Positions 32,619 to 41,422 of a stretch of DNA of 64,000 bases are shown here, in pieces; the stretch's first letter is position 1, and every line of letters starts with the position of its first letter. The notes below the pieces were generated by a model that saw nothing but the letters and a program-made list of their open reading frames with translations, was not told the DNA's origin and ran no database searches. Both the position numbers and the translations under genes were made by a program. This DNA is from Deltaproteobacteria bacterium. GTDB lineage: Bacteria > Myxococcota > UBA727 > VGSZ01. Location: assembly GCA_016177705.1 (NCBI GenBank), contig JACOUT010000010.1, positions 62,001 through 126,000 on the forward strand. The letters are read 5' to 3'.

Positions 32619-33619
32619 CAGAAGCCTCCCAGCACTTGTTCGACGCCGACCTGGTTGATCCACTCGAAGCGCGAGCGCGTGCGCATCGGGCCCGGCGTGG
32701 GCGGCGGCGCGTTCGAGAAGAAGCTCACCGTCAAGGTCGAGAACGCCACCTGGTCTTGCAGGAAGCGCAGCTCCCCCTTCATGCGCTCGATCTCGTCGGT
32801 GAGGCGGCGCACCTGGTTCTCGATCTGGATGATCTCCTCCATCTTGGTGGCGCTCTTCAACAGATCGAGCAGCCGCTGGCGGCTCCGCTCGGCGGTCTCG
32901 AGGCGCAGCTCGAGGTCGAACATGGCCTTGGTGACGTCGTTGGCCGAGAGCTGCTCGTTGATGATCTGGCCGAAGCTCGCCAGCTCCTTGACCACCGCGT
33001 GGAAGCGCTCGGCGGGGATGCGCACCGTGATGGCGACGTTGTTCGCCGAGGTGTTGCCGGTGCGGTTCAACAGAAAGCCGCCGAGCTCCTCCGCCTTGGC
33101 CTGCAGCTTGTCCGCGCTCTCGACGACGTTGGTCACCATCACCTGCACCGTGCCGGTGTAGATGACCATGCGCTTGGTCGGCTTGCCGCCCTCGCTCGAC
33201 TCGACGGGCTTGGGCTTGTCGGCGTCGGGGTCGACGGGCCCACCCGGTAGAGACGGCGGAGGAGGCGGGGGCGGGGGCGGCGGCGGGCCGGCGTCGGCGC
33301 GGCGCGGCGCGCTCTTCTTGGCGAAGGCGCCCTCGATGGCGTCGCCGAGGAAGTCGAAGGCGCCGCCACCGCCCTCGTCGGCCACGGTCATGGTCTCGGC
33401 GACCGGCATGGCAGAGGGCGGCGCCATCGGCGCCGCTTCCTCCATGGCGTAGCCCGAGGAAGGGGCGCCCCCTGCCGGCGCGCCGCGATAGTCGTTGTCG
33501 CCCCCGCCGTCGTCGAACAGGCCGCCGACGGTCGAGTCGGCGGTGCCGCCCGCGCTGGCGCAGGCGAAGGCGCCGCCGGTGATGAGCGCGAGCAGGAGGA
33601 GGGGTGGCCGCGTACGCAT
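32618..33619 (-). CDS. DUF4349 domain lipoprotein
   Basis: 333 residues. The signal peptide ends GGAFAC (lipobox-like). A long low-complexity Gly/Ala/Pro linker with a run of 11 prolines (~25-145) leads to a DUF4349 domain (~150-310): KRMVIYTGTVQVMVTNVVES, GGFLLNRT, VAITVRIPAERFHAVVKEL, FGQIINEQLSANDVT, a long coiled coil (RSRQRLLDLLKSATKMEEII) and FSTLTVSFF. Most DUF4349 proteins have a C-terminal membrane span; this one ends about 25 residues after the domain (VEQVLGGF) without a clear span. The role of DUF4349 is unknown; it is an envelope domain with a coiled coil. It is co-directional and coupled with the small lipoprotein, and divergent from the DUF2760 gene. Confidence 0.85.
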   Translation of the reverse strand: MRTRPPLLLLALITGGAFACASAGGTADSTVGGLFDDGGGDNDYRGAPAGGAPSSGYAMEEAAPMAPPSAMPVAETMTVADEGGGGAFDFLGDAIEGAFAKKSAPRRADAGPPPPPPPPPPPSLPGGPVDPDADKPKPVESSEGGKPTKRMVIYTGTVQVMVTNVVESADKLQAKAEELGGFLLNRTGNTSANNVAITVRIPAERFHAVVKELASFGQIINEQLSANDVTKAMFDLELRLETAERSRQRLLDLLKSATKMEEIIQIENQVRRLTDEIERMKGELRFLQDQVAFSTLTVSFFSNAPPPTPGPMRTRSRFEWINQVGVEQVLGGF

Positions 33620-33697
33620 GGCCGGGACGCTGCCACGCCCGCCCGCACGTCGTCGACCCCGTTGCGAGCGCCGGCGCCATTAGCCAACACCCGCAGC

Positions 33698-34255
33698 ATG
33701 AGCAGCGTCACGCTCCCGGGCTTCTTCGAGCGCCTGTCCCTCGCCCTGCGTGTGCTCGGCGACCCCACGTTGGCCGCGCGCGTGCGCGACGGCGGCACGT
33801 CGTCCGGCGGCGAGGCGCCTCGGCAGCTCCAGGAGAAGGTCGTCGAGAAGATCGTCGAGCGCACCCGCATCGACCCGGAGGCGGGCGCGCTGCACGTGCT
33901 CGCGCTCTTGCAGCGCGACGGCCGCCTGGTCGACTTCCTGCAAGAGGACATCGCCGGTGCCGGTGACGCCGACGTCGGTGCCGCCGCGCGCGTGGTGCAC
34001 ACCGGCTGCCGCAAGGCCTTGCAGCAGTACTTCGTGCTCGAGCCGGTCAGGGCCGAGGCCGAGGGTGCCGGTGTCGTCGTCGACAAGGGCTTCGACGCCA
34101 ATCAGATCCGTCTGTCGGGCAACGTCGGCGGCGAGCCCCCCTTCAAGGGCAAGCTGGCGCACGCCGGTTGGCGCGCTAAAGACGTCAAGCTGCCCGATCG
34201 CCCCGCGTCCGTCGACGCGCGCGTGGTGGCGCCCGCCGAGGTCGAGATCCCATGA
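33698..34255 (+). CDS. DUF2760 domain protein, partner of Hsp70-like protein
   Basis: 185 residues from ATG 33698. The C-terminal two thirds match DUF2760: ALHVLALLQRDGRLVDFLQE, AAARVVHTGCRKALQQYF, LEPVRAEAEG, RLSGNVGGEPPFKGKLAHAGW. The N-terminal part is an amphipathic helix (FFERLSLALRVLGDPTLAAR). There is no signal or span, so it is cytoplasmic. Its stop overlaps the Hsp70-like start (ATGA); DUF2760 genes are known to sit next to Hsp70-like genes, so it is probably a dedicated co-chaperone or client of that protein. Its biochemical role is unknown. Confidence 0.88.
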   Translation: MSSVTLPGFFERLSLALRVLGDPTLAARVRDGGTSSGGEAPRQLQEKVVEKIVERTRIDPEAGALHVLALLQRDGRLVDFLQEDIAGAGDADVGAAARVVHTGCRKALQQYFVLEPVRAEAEGAGVVVDKGFDANQIRLSGNVGGEPPFKGKLAHAGWRAKDVKLPDRPASVDARVVAPAEVEIP

Positions 34256-36003
34256 CCCAAGCTCCAAACAGCACCGCGCGCTTCGCCGTGGGCGTCGACC
34301 TCGGCACCACCAACACTGCCATCGCCTGCGCCGCCCTCGACGGTCGTGAGATGCCCGCGCCCTTCGCGCTCGAGCAGGTGGTGGCGGCGGGCGAGCACGC
34401 TGCACGGCCGCTGTTGCCGTCCTTCTTGTACCTGCCCGCCGACGTCGAGCTGCCCGCCGGTGCGCTCGCCGTGCCCTGGGAGAAGGACCCGCGCTCGTGC
34501 GTCGGCCTGTTCGCGCGCGAGCGCGCCGCCAGCGTGCCCGGCCGCGTGGTGTCGTCGGCCAAGAGCTGGCTGTGTCACGCGGGCGTCGATCGCCGCGCGC
34601 CGCTCTTGCCCGCGGGCGCACCCGACGACCTGGCCAAGCTCTCGCCCGTCGAGGTGAGCGCGCGTATCCTTGCGCACCTCGTGCATGCCTGGGACCAGGC
34701 GCATCCCGACGCGCCGCTCGCCGCGCAGGACGTCGTCTTGACCGTGCCCGCCTCCTTCGACGCGGTGGCGCGGGCGCTCACCGAGGAGGCGGCGCGCAGC
34801 GTGGGCCTCGAGCGCTTGACGCTGCTCGAGGAGCCGCAGGCGGCGCTCTACGCCTGGGTGGCCACGCAGGGCGACGCCTGGCGCAAGCAGACCAAGGTCG
34901 GCGACCTGATCCTCGTCGTGGACCTGGGCGGCGGCACCACCGACTTCTCGCTCATCGAGGTGAAGGACGAGGGCGGCACGCTGGCGCTGCACCGCGTGGC
35001 CGTGGGAGAGCACATCCTGCTCGGCGGCGACAACATGGACCTGGCGCTCGCGCATCGGCTCAAGGCCAAGCTCGAGGCCGACGGGCGCGAGCTCGACGAC
35101 TGGCAGCTCCGCGCGCTCATGCACTCCTGCCGCGCCGCCAAAGAGGAGCTGCTCGAGAACGATCGCAAGCAGAAGATGCCCGTGGCCGTCCCGGGCCGCG
35201 GCTCCAAGCTGGTCGGCGGCACGCTACGCACCGAGCTGACCCGCGACGAGCTGAACGAGACGCTGCTCGAGGGCTTCTTCCCCGAGGTGCCAGCGAGCGC
35301 GCGCCCGCAGCAGGCGAAGAAGGCCGGTCTGATGACGCTCGGTCTGCCCTACGCGCACGACGCCGGCATCACGCGCCACCTGGCCGCCTTCCTCGACGGG
35401 CGCAGACCCACCAAGCTGTTGTTCAACGGCGGCGTCACCAAGAGCCCGCTGTTGCGCGAGCGCATCGCCGGCATCGTCAAGGGCTGGCTCAAGGGCGCGC
35501 TCGACGTCATCGAGGCGCCCGACCTCGACCTCGCCGTCGCGGTGGGCGCCGCCTACTACGGGCGCGCGCGCGCCGGCACCGGCGTGCGCATCAAGGGCGG
35601 CGCCTCGCGCGCCTACTACGTCGGCATCGAGCGCTCGGAGCTGGCGGTGCCCGGCGTGCCGCCGCGTGTCGACGCGGTGTGCATCGCGCCGCTCGGCATG
35701 GAGGAGGGCAGCGAGATCGAGCTGCCGATGGAGCTCGGCCTCGTCGTCGGCGAGCCCGCCACTTTCCGCTTCTTCTCGTCATCGAGCAGGCGCGAGGACG
35801 TGCCGGCCGCCACCATGGACCCGAAGAAGGCCGAGCTTGCCGAGGTGGCGCCCATCGAGGCCACGCTGCAAGGGCCGGCGGGCGCGCTCGTGCCCGTCAA
35901 GCTGCACGCGCGCGTCACCGAGGTGGGAACGCTCGAGCTCTCCGCCGTCGAGAGCGCGACGCACAAACGCCACAAGCTCGAGTTCAACATTCGCGTCGAG
36001 TGA
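34252..36003 (+). CDS. Hsp70-like ATPase paired with DUF2760
   Basis: 583 residues. The actin-fold ATPase motifs of Hsp70 are intact: phosphate-1 GVDLGTTNTAIACA, phosphate-2 LVVDLGGGTTDFSLIEV, adenosine LLFNGGVTKSPLLRE, and LLEEPQAALYAW. The ATPase region runs to ~445 and a short beta domain (~450-580; FRFFSSSSRREDV, TEVGTLELSAVES) takes the place of the substrate-binding part, with no helical lid. It is not DnaK: the order of motifs and the SWLCHAGVDRR region are those of the DUF2760-linked group. It is translationally coupled to the DUF2760 gene. Its client is unknown. Confidence 0.9.
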   Translation: MTQAPNSTARFAVGVDLGTTNTAIACAALDGREMPAPFALEQVVAAGEHAARPLLPSFLYLPADVELPAGALAVPWEKDPRSCVGLFARERAASVPGRVVSSAKSWLCHAGVDRRAPLLPAGAPDDLAKLSPVEVSARILAHLVHAWDQAHPDAPLAAQDVVLTVPASFDAVARALTEEAARSVGLERLTLLEEPQAALYAWVATQGDAWRKQTKVGDLILVVDLGGGTTDFSLIEVKDEGGTLALHRVAVGEHILLGGDNMDLALAHRLKAKLEADGRELDDWQLRALMHSCRAAKEELLENDRKQKMPVAVPGRGSKLVGGTLRTELTRDELNETLLEGFFPEVPASARPQQAKKAGLMTLGLPYAHDAGITRHLAAFLDGRRPTKLLFNGGVTKSPLLRERIAGIVKGWLKGALDVIEAPDLDLAVAVGAAYYGRARAGTGVRIKGGASRAYYVGIERSELAVPGVPPRVDAVCIAPLGMEEGSEIELPMELGLVVGEPATFRFFSSSSRREDVPAATMDPKKAELAEVAPIEATLQGPAGALVPVKLHARVTEVGTLELSAVESATHKRHKLEFNIRVE

Positions 36004-36010
36004 GCGCGCG

Positions 36011-36580
36011 CTACCAGCGCACGTCGAACTCGACCCGCTTGGCCGCCGCGTCGACGTGCGCCTCGACCGTGCCGCGCGCTCCGCCCAAGTCGACCGCGCC
36101 TTCGAAGGTGCCGCACGTGCCCTCGACGTAGCACTGGTTCTCGAGGAAGGGGCCGTTGGCGCCTTCGATGCGCAGGCACATGTGGTCGGGGGTCATCGGC
36201 ACCACCACCAAGAGCCCGCAACCCTGGTAGATCTGCTGCCATCCCATGGGCGCGCGCCGCAGCACGGTGGCGGGCGTGAGCCCGAACAGTGAGACCACCG
36301 CGCGCACGATGGGCCGCAGCATCGGTCCCTGCACGGCGCTCAAGAACGCGCGCCTGCTCCAGTCGCGCACGCCGGAGAAGCCGGTCAGCTCGCAGACCGT
36401 TCGCGTCAGCACGACGTCGACGCCGATGGGTAACCAGTCGACCCGCGCCGCGCTCCGGATCTCGTCGATGGTCTCGGGGATGGCCGCGAACAGCCTGCGC
36501 TGCACGTCCGGGCTGCATGCCTCGACCGCCGCGAGGTTGTCTTGGATGTAGCTCGCGCGCATGCGCGCCTGGCCGCTCAT
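36011..36580 (-). CDS. 189-residue sensor-like protein, paralog 1
   Basis: 189 residues, no signal or span. Shared features with the next gene: a start near MRASYIQDNLA, a DWLPIGVDV block, LFGLTPATVLRRAPMGWQQIYQGCGLL in the middle, an RIEGANG / RIEGACA strand pair, and a C-terminus ending RVEFDVRW in both. The layout recalls the myxobacterial DUF2378/heme-NO-binding-like group of small soluble ligand-binding proteins, but I cannot assign it surely. It is convergent with the Hsp70-like gene (7 bases apart) and 60 bases downstream of its paralog. The two have identical length (189 residues), which points to a tandem duplication. Confidence 0.72.
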   Translation of the reverse strand: MSGQARMRASYIQDNLAAVEACSPDVQRRLFAAIPETIDEIRSAARVDWLPIGVDVVLTRTVCELTGFSGVRDWSRRAFLSAVQGPMLRPIVRAVVSLFGLTPATVLRRAPMGWQQIYQGCGLLVVVPMTPDHMCLRIEGANGPFLENQCYVEGTCGTFEGAVDLGGARGTVEAHVDAAAKRVEFDVRW

Positions 36581-36640
36581 GAGGACATCCTAGAATTCGG
36601 AGTAGCGGTAAGAAACCTGCCGGCCGCTTGGTCGTTCACG

Positions 36641-37210
36641 TTACCAACGTACATCGAATTCGACGCGGCGGGCCGACCGGTCGACGTGCACCTCGACCCT
36701 GCCGCGATCGCCGCCCAGGTCGACCGCCGCCTCGACGGCGCCGCCGATCCACTCGACGTAGTCGGCGTCGTCGAGGAACAGCGCACAGGCACCCTCGATG
36801 CGCAACTGCAGCGCGTTGTCGCCGATCGGCACGGCCGTAAGCAGCCCGCAATCGCGATAGACGAGCTCCCAGCCCAAGGGCGCGCGCCGCAACGTCATCG
36901 CCGGCGTGAGCCCAAACAGGTTGACCACCGCGCGCCACAGCGGCTTCAACAGTGGCCCCTCGACGGATTCGAACACGGTGCGCCGACCCCAGTCGCGCAG
37001 CAGCGCCTGGCCCCCGAGCGCGCGCACCTCGCGCACCAGCCGCTGGTTGACGTCCACCGGCAGCCAGTCCCCGTGGCCGGCAGCACGGATGGTGTCGATC
37101 ACGTCCGGCGCGGCCGCGCGCAGCGCGCCAAGGACCTTGGGGCCGCAACCGGCGGCCGCCGCCAGGTTGGCCTTGACGTAGCCCGCGCGGATCCGCGGTT
37201 CGCCCTTCAT
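36641..37210 (-). CDS. 189-residue sensor-like protein, paralog 2
   Basis: 189 residues from ATG 37210 (an in-frame start at 37321 would add Arg-rich residues and overlap the next gene's promoter). Same fold features as the previous gene: IRAGYVKANLA, DWLPVDVNQRL, LFGLTPAMTLRRAPLGWELVY, QLRIEGACALFL and RVEFDVRW. The two differ most in the first 80 residues. No catalytic motif or cofactor signature could be recognised. It is divergent from the metallophosphoesterase gene, and read in the same direction as paralog 1. Its role is unknown; the position between two Hsp70-like genes may or may not be meaningful. Confidence 0.72.
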   Translation of the reverse strand: MKGEPRIRAGYVKANLAAAAGCGPKVLGALRAAAPDVIDTIRAAGHGDWLPVDVNQRLVREVRALGGQALLRDWGRRTVFESVEGPLLKPLWRAVVNLFGLTPAMTLRRAPLGWELVYRDCGLLTAVPIGDNALQLRIEGACALFLDDADYVEWIGGAVEAAVDLGGDRGRVEVHVDRSARRVEFDVRW

Positions 37211-37314
37211 CCCATCACTGTACCGGCTCGCGCCATGGTGAGGAGTGCAAAGAACCGGGCACCACCCGACGTCGGTGCGCCGCGCGAGCGGTCGGTCCCG
37301 TCGTAGAGTGGGGC

Positions 37315-38604
37315 GTGCCACTGCTGCCGCTCACGCCGCGTGCCGATCACCCGGTCACCTTCCTCACCGACGTGGAAGGCCAATGGCAGCGCCTGCACAG
37401 CTTCTTGGCGGGAAACCCGCACGCCGCGCTCGTCGACGACCGTTTGGTCGTCACGCCGGGCGCGACCTTGGTGTTCGGCGGCGACGCCATCGATCGCGGC
37501 CCACACGCGCGGCGCATCGTGCGCCTGCTGCTCGACGCCAAACTGCGACAGCCCGACCAGATCGTCTTGTTGGCCGGCAACCGAGACATCAACAAGCTGC
37601 GGCTCGCCACCGAGCTCGCTGGGGAGCCGCCGCGGCGCGCGCCAAGCGAGGTCAAGGCATCGCCGCCGCCGGAGCTGCTGCGTTGGATCTTCGCCCACAC
37701 CATGGGCGCCGCCCAGGCGTTCGCCTTCCGCCAAGAGGAGCTGGCCGCCCAGGGTGAGCCCGCCGGCGACGACGACGTCGTGCACAGCTTCCTCGACGAC
37801 GTGGCGCCCGGCGGCCTGCTCACCCGTTACCTGGCGGCCTGCCAGCTCGCCTGGCGCGCCGGGCGCACGCTGTTCGTCCACGGCGGCGTGGCACGGGAGG
37901 CGATGACGGTGGTGCCCGGCCAGCCGCCGACGACGCTGGCGAGCTTCCACGTCGACCCGTGGATCGAGCGGCTCAACGCCTTTCACGCCGAGCAGCTCGA
38001 CGCCTTCATCGCGCGCGCCCGCCGTGCCGACGGCGGCCGCGAGTGGGCCGCGCTCATCCGGTACCAGTCGCCGCACCCGGCGACGCGCAAGAACCCGGCG
38101 AGCGTGGTGTACGGCGGCTTCGGTGACGTCGACAACAACCCGCAATTGCCGGAGCCAGCGGTGGTCGACGCGCTGGTGCGCGCCGGCATCGCCCGCGTCG
38201 TGGTCGGCCACACGCCCAATGGCGACGTCGCCTCCGTGGTGCGCACCGCGGCGCCGCGCGCGCCGTTCGAGATCGTGATCGCCGACAACTCGCGCTCACG
38301 CGTCGAGACCGCCTGCCGCGTGACGGTGAGGGACGAGGCGATCGAGCTGCACGGGACCGTGGTGCTCGACGAGGGGGGCGAGCGCACGGTCGACGCCACG
38401 CTGCCGCTCGGCGACCGCGGCAGCCCGGTAGGGCGGCGCACCGTCGACGGCAGCCTGGTGAAGGCGCCGCTCGACGAGGGCTTCCACACCTTCCGCTACC
38501 TGCCCGGCTACCGCTTCGAGCAGCGGGTGGTCGCGCGCGAGGCGCTCGGGCCGCTCGCCGAGGCGTGCGCGCCCGCGCTGGACGACGACGCCGACAAAGG
38601 CTAA
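37315..38604 (+). CDS. metallophosphoesterase of the calcineurin-like fold
   Basis: 429 residues from GTG 37315. The metal-ligand motifs of the calcineurin/PPP fold appear in order: FLTDVEGQ (usually GDxHG, here altered), VFGGDAIDRGP, LLAGNRDINK, FVHGGV and VVGHTPNG. This predicts a two-metal phosphohydrolase. The substrate is unknown; the C-terminal ~110 residues (~320-429) form an extra domain outside the core. The first motif DVEGQ lacks the His of GDxHG, which may change metal binding. The gene is followed after 21 bases by the second Hsp70-like gene, probably in one transcript. Confidence 0.82.
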   Translation: MPLLPLTPRADHPVTFLTDVEGQWQRLHSFLAGNPHAALVDDRLVVTPGATLVFGGDAIDRGPHARRIVRLLLDAKLRQPDQIVLLAGNRDINKLRLATELAGEPPRRAPSEVKASPPPELLRWIFAHTMGAAQAFAFRQEELAAQGEPAGDDDVVHSFLDDVAPGGLLTRYLAACQLAWRAGRTLFVHGGVAREAMTVVPGQPPTTLASFHVDPWIERLNAFHAEQLDAFIARARRADGGREWAALIRYQSPHPATRKNPASVVYGGFGDVDNNPQLPEPAVVDALVRAGIARVVVGHTPNGDVASVVRTAAPRAPFEIVIADNSRSRVETACRVTVRDEAIELHGTVVLDEGGERTVDATLPLGDRGSPVGRRTVDGSLVKAPLDEGFHTFRYLPGYRFEQRVVAREALGPLAEACAPALDDDADKG

Positions 38605-38625
38605 CGGCGACGCGAAAGGTCGCAC

Positions 38626-41394
38626 ATGGGCGAGCCGCGCTACGTCGTCGGGATCGATCTCGGCACCACCAACACCGTCGCCGCCTACGCTGATGCGAGC
38701 GGCGGGCCCGTCCACGACCTGCCCGTGCCGCAGACGGTGGCGCCCCACGAGGTGCAGAGCCGGGCGCAGTTGCCGAGCGCGATCTACCTCGCCGCCAAAG
38801 GCGAGCTGCCCGCCGCCGCCGCGCGCCTGCCCTGGGACGAGGCCCCCAAGCACGCCACCTTCATCGGCGCCTTCGCGCGCGCGCAGGGGCAGAAGGTGCC
38901 CGGCCGCGTGGTGACGAGCGCCAAGAGCTGGCTGTGCGTGCCTGCGGTCGAGCGCACGGCGGCCATCCTGCCCTGGGCCGCGGCCGACGACGTGGAGCGT
39001 CTCTCGCCCGTCGACGCCGAGGCTTTGGTGCTCGCGCACGTCGCGCGCGCCTTCGAGCACGCCACCGGCGCGCCGCTCGCCGAGCAAGACCTGACCATCA
39101 CGGTGCCCGCCTCGTTCGACGAGGTGGCGCGCGAGCTGACGGTGTCGGCTGCCGGCAAGGCCGGGCTCGCGCATGCCCGCTTGCTCGAAGAGCCGCAGGC
39201 CGCGCTCTACGCGTTCTTGCGCGCGCACGAACGCGCGCTCGCGGCCGACCTCGCGGGCGTGCGTTTGGTGCTGGTCGTCGACGTGGGCGGCGGCACCACC
39301 GACCTCACGCTCGTGTCGGTGACGTTGCCCGCGCACGACGGCGCGCCGCCCGCGCTCGAGCGCATTGCCGTCGGCGATCACCTGATGCTCGGCGGCGACA
39401 ACATGGACATCACGCTGGCGCGCCACGTCGAGCGCGCGCTCACCGGCACGGTCGGTGGGCTCGACGCGACCAGCTGGGGCGCGCTGGTCGAGAGCGCGCG
39501 CGCCGCCAAGGAGCTGCTGCTCGGCGACGCGCCGCCGGAGCACACGCCGGTGGCGCTCGCCACCCGCGGCAGCAAGCTGGTGGGTGGCACCAAGACCGCG
39601 CAGCTTTCGCGCGCCGACGCCGAGGCGCTCCTGCTCGACGGCTTCTTGCCGAAGACCGCAGCCGACGACGTCGCGCGCCGCGGCGCCCGCACCGCCCTCA
39701 CCGAGCTCGGTCTGCCCTTCGAGAAGGAGCCGGCCATCACGCGCCACGTCGCGGGCTTCCTGCGGCGCCACGCCGAGGCGGCGGCGGCGGCGGGCGCGCG
39801 CGTTGTCGGCGGGCTGGCGCGGCCCGACGCCGTCTTGCTGAACGGCGGCGTCTTCAAGAGCCCTGCAATCAGGAAGCGGCTGCTCGAGGCGCTCGCCGCC
39901 TGGGCCGGTGGCGAGGTGCCGCTGCTCGGCGGCGTGCTGCACGGCGACGCGCTCGACCTCGCCGTCGCGCGTGGCGCGGCGCAGTACGGCTTGGTGCGGC
40001 GTGGCAAGGGGCTGCGCATCGGCGGTGGCAGTCCGCGCGCCTACTTCGTCGGCGTGGGTGACCAGGCAGGCGTCGCGCGCGGCCAGAGCCGGGCGCTGTG
40101 CGTGGTGCCCAAGGGGCTGCACGAGGGCGAGCGCATCGAGGTCGACCGCACCTTTCGGCTGGTGCTCGATCGCCCGGTGGGCTTCCCCCTCTTCACCTCG
40201 ACGTCGTCGTCGGCCAAGGCGGGCGAGCTGGTCGACGTGGGGCCCGACCTCGAACGGCTGCCGCCGCTCTCCGCCGTGCTGGCGAGCGAGAGCGAGGCGC
40301 CGGTGCGCGTCAGCGCCTACTTCTCCGAAGTGGGCACGCTCGATCTCTCGCTGCACATGACGCCCGAGGCGCTGCGCCGGTTCTCCTTGTCCTTCTCGAC
40401 ACGCGCGCAGGGCGGCGAGGACGCCACCGGCGCCACGAGCGCGCCGCAGAGGGCCGAGAGCGTCCACCGCCGCCTCGAGGAGGGGCGCGAGCTGATCCTT
40501 CAGTTCTACGGATCAAAAAACAAGGGAGTGGACCCGAAGCGCGTGAAGGACCTGCGGCGCGAGCTGGAGAAGCTGTTCGGCGAGCGCGACACCTGGTCGA
40601 TGGGGCTCAACCGCGAGCTGTGCGGCACGTTGCTCGGCGGCGCCAGGAACCGGCGGCGCACCGTCGAGCACGAGCGCGTCTTCTTTCAGTTGGTCGGCTT
40701 CACGCTGCGCCCCGGCGTGGGCGCGCCGTTCGACGACTGGCGCCTCGAGCAGCTCTGGCCGTTGTGGCGAGAAGGGGTGCAGCACACGAGCGAGAAGCCC
40801 ACCTGGGCGAGCTGGTGGATCTTGTGGCGGCGCGTGGCTGCCGGCCTGTCCGTCGAACGCCAGCGAGAGCTGGGCGCCTACCTCAAGCCCTGGCTGCTCG
40901 AGCAGGGCACCGGCAAGAAGGGCGAGGGGCCGACGCCCCACGGTCAAGACGAGATGGTGCGCCTGGTCGCGTCGCTCGAGCGCCTGCCGGCGTCCGACAA
41001 GGTCGAGCTCGGCGCGTTCGTGCACAAGAAGATCGGCCGCGGCGGTGTGTCGACGTACTGGCCGCTCGGGCGCCTGGGCGCGCGCCACCTGCTCGCGGGC
41101 TCGGCGCACGACGTGGTGCCGGCCGCGGTGGCGAGCGAGTGGGCCGAGAAGATCTTGAACGCGGACCTCAAGACCGCCGAGGGCGCGCAATTCGCGCTCG
41201 CGCAGCTCGCGCGCGTCACCGGCGATCGCACGCGCGATCTGGAGGAGCCGCTGCGCCGGCGCATCGCCGAGCGCCTCGCCGCCGCGGGCGCGCCCGCGCA
41301 CCTGGTGCGGATGGTGCGGGAGCGCGTCGAGTGGACCGCCGACGACGAGGCGCAGGCCTTTGGCGAGGCGCTGCCGCCCGGGCTACGGCTGTAG
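38626..41394 (+). CDS. Hsp70-like ATPase with DUF3731 C-terminal region
   Basis: 922 residues. Residues ~1-460 are an Hsp70 ATPase: GIDLGTTNTVAAYADA, TVPASFDEVAREL, LLEEPQAALYAFL, LVVDVGGGTTDLTLV, GGDNMDITLA, LLNGGVFKSPAIRKR. A beta region (~480-590) stands in for the substrate-binding domain. From ~620 a large helical DUF3731 region follows (LRRELEKLFGERDTWSMGLN, RELCGTLLGGARNRRRTVEH, WASWWILWRRVAAGLS), ending ~922. This fusion is known from planctomycetes and myxobacteria, and its function is undefined. It is a paralog of the 583-residue protein upstream, sharing the phosphate-1, phosphate-2 and adenosine motifs and the SWLC block, but four tail domains larger. Confidence 0.9.
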   Translation: MGEPRYVVGIDLGTTNTVAAYADASGGPVHDLPVPQTVAPHEVQSRAQLPSAIYLAAKGELPAAAARLPWDEAPKHATFIGAFARAQGQKVPGRVVTSAKSWLCVPAVERTAAILPWAAADDVERLSPVDAEALVLAHVARAFEHATGAPLAEQDLTITVPASFDEVARELTVSAAGKAGLAHARLLEEPQAALYAFLRAHERALAADLAGVRLVLVVDVGGGTTDLTLVSVTLPAHDGAPPALERIAVGDHLMLGGDNMDITLARHVERALTGTVGGLDATSWGALVESARAAKELLLGDAPPEHTPVALATRGSKLVGGTKTAQLSRADAEALLLDGFLPKTAADDVARRGARTALTELGLPFEKEPAITRHVAGFLRRHAEAAAAAGARVVGGLARPDAVLLNGGVFKSPAIRKRLLEALAAWAGGEVPLLGGVLHGDALDLAVARGAAQYGLVRRGKGLRIGGGSPRAYFVGVGDQAGVARGQSRALCVVPKGLHEGERIEVDRTFRLVLDRPVGFPLFTSTSSSAKAGELVDVGPDLERLPPLSAVLASESEAPVRVSAYFSEVGTLDLSLHMTPEALRRFSLSFSTRAQGGEDATGATSAPQRAESVHRRLEEGRELILQFYGSKNKGVDPKRVKDLRRELEKLFGERDTWSMGLNRELCGTLLGGARNRRRTVEHERVFFQLVGFTLRPGVGAPFDDWRLEQLWPLWREGVQHTSEKPTWASWWILWRRVAAGLSVERQRELGAYLKPWLLEQGTGKKGEGPTPHGQDEMVRLVASLERLPASDKVELGAFVHKKIGRGGVSTYWPLGRLGARHLLAGSAHDVVPAAVASEWAEKILNADLKTAEGAQFALAQLARVTGDRTRDLEEPLRRRIAERLAAAGAPAHLVRMVRERVEWTADDEAQAFGEALPPGLRL

Positions 41395-41422
41395 CGCTCC
41401 CCGTCGCCGCGGGCGCTGCACG

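Noticed and set aside
33240..33290. Poly-proline/G+C tract as a structural DNA repeat
   Set aside because: It is the coding sequence for the 11-Pro linker of the DUF4349 protein.
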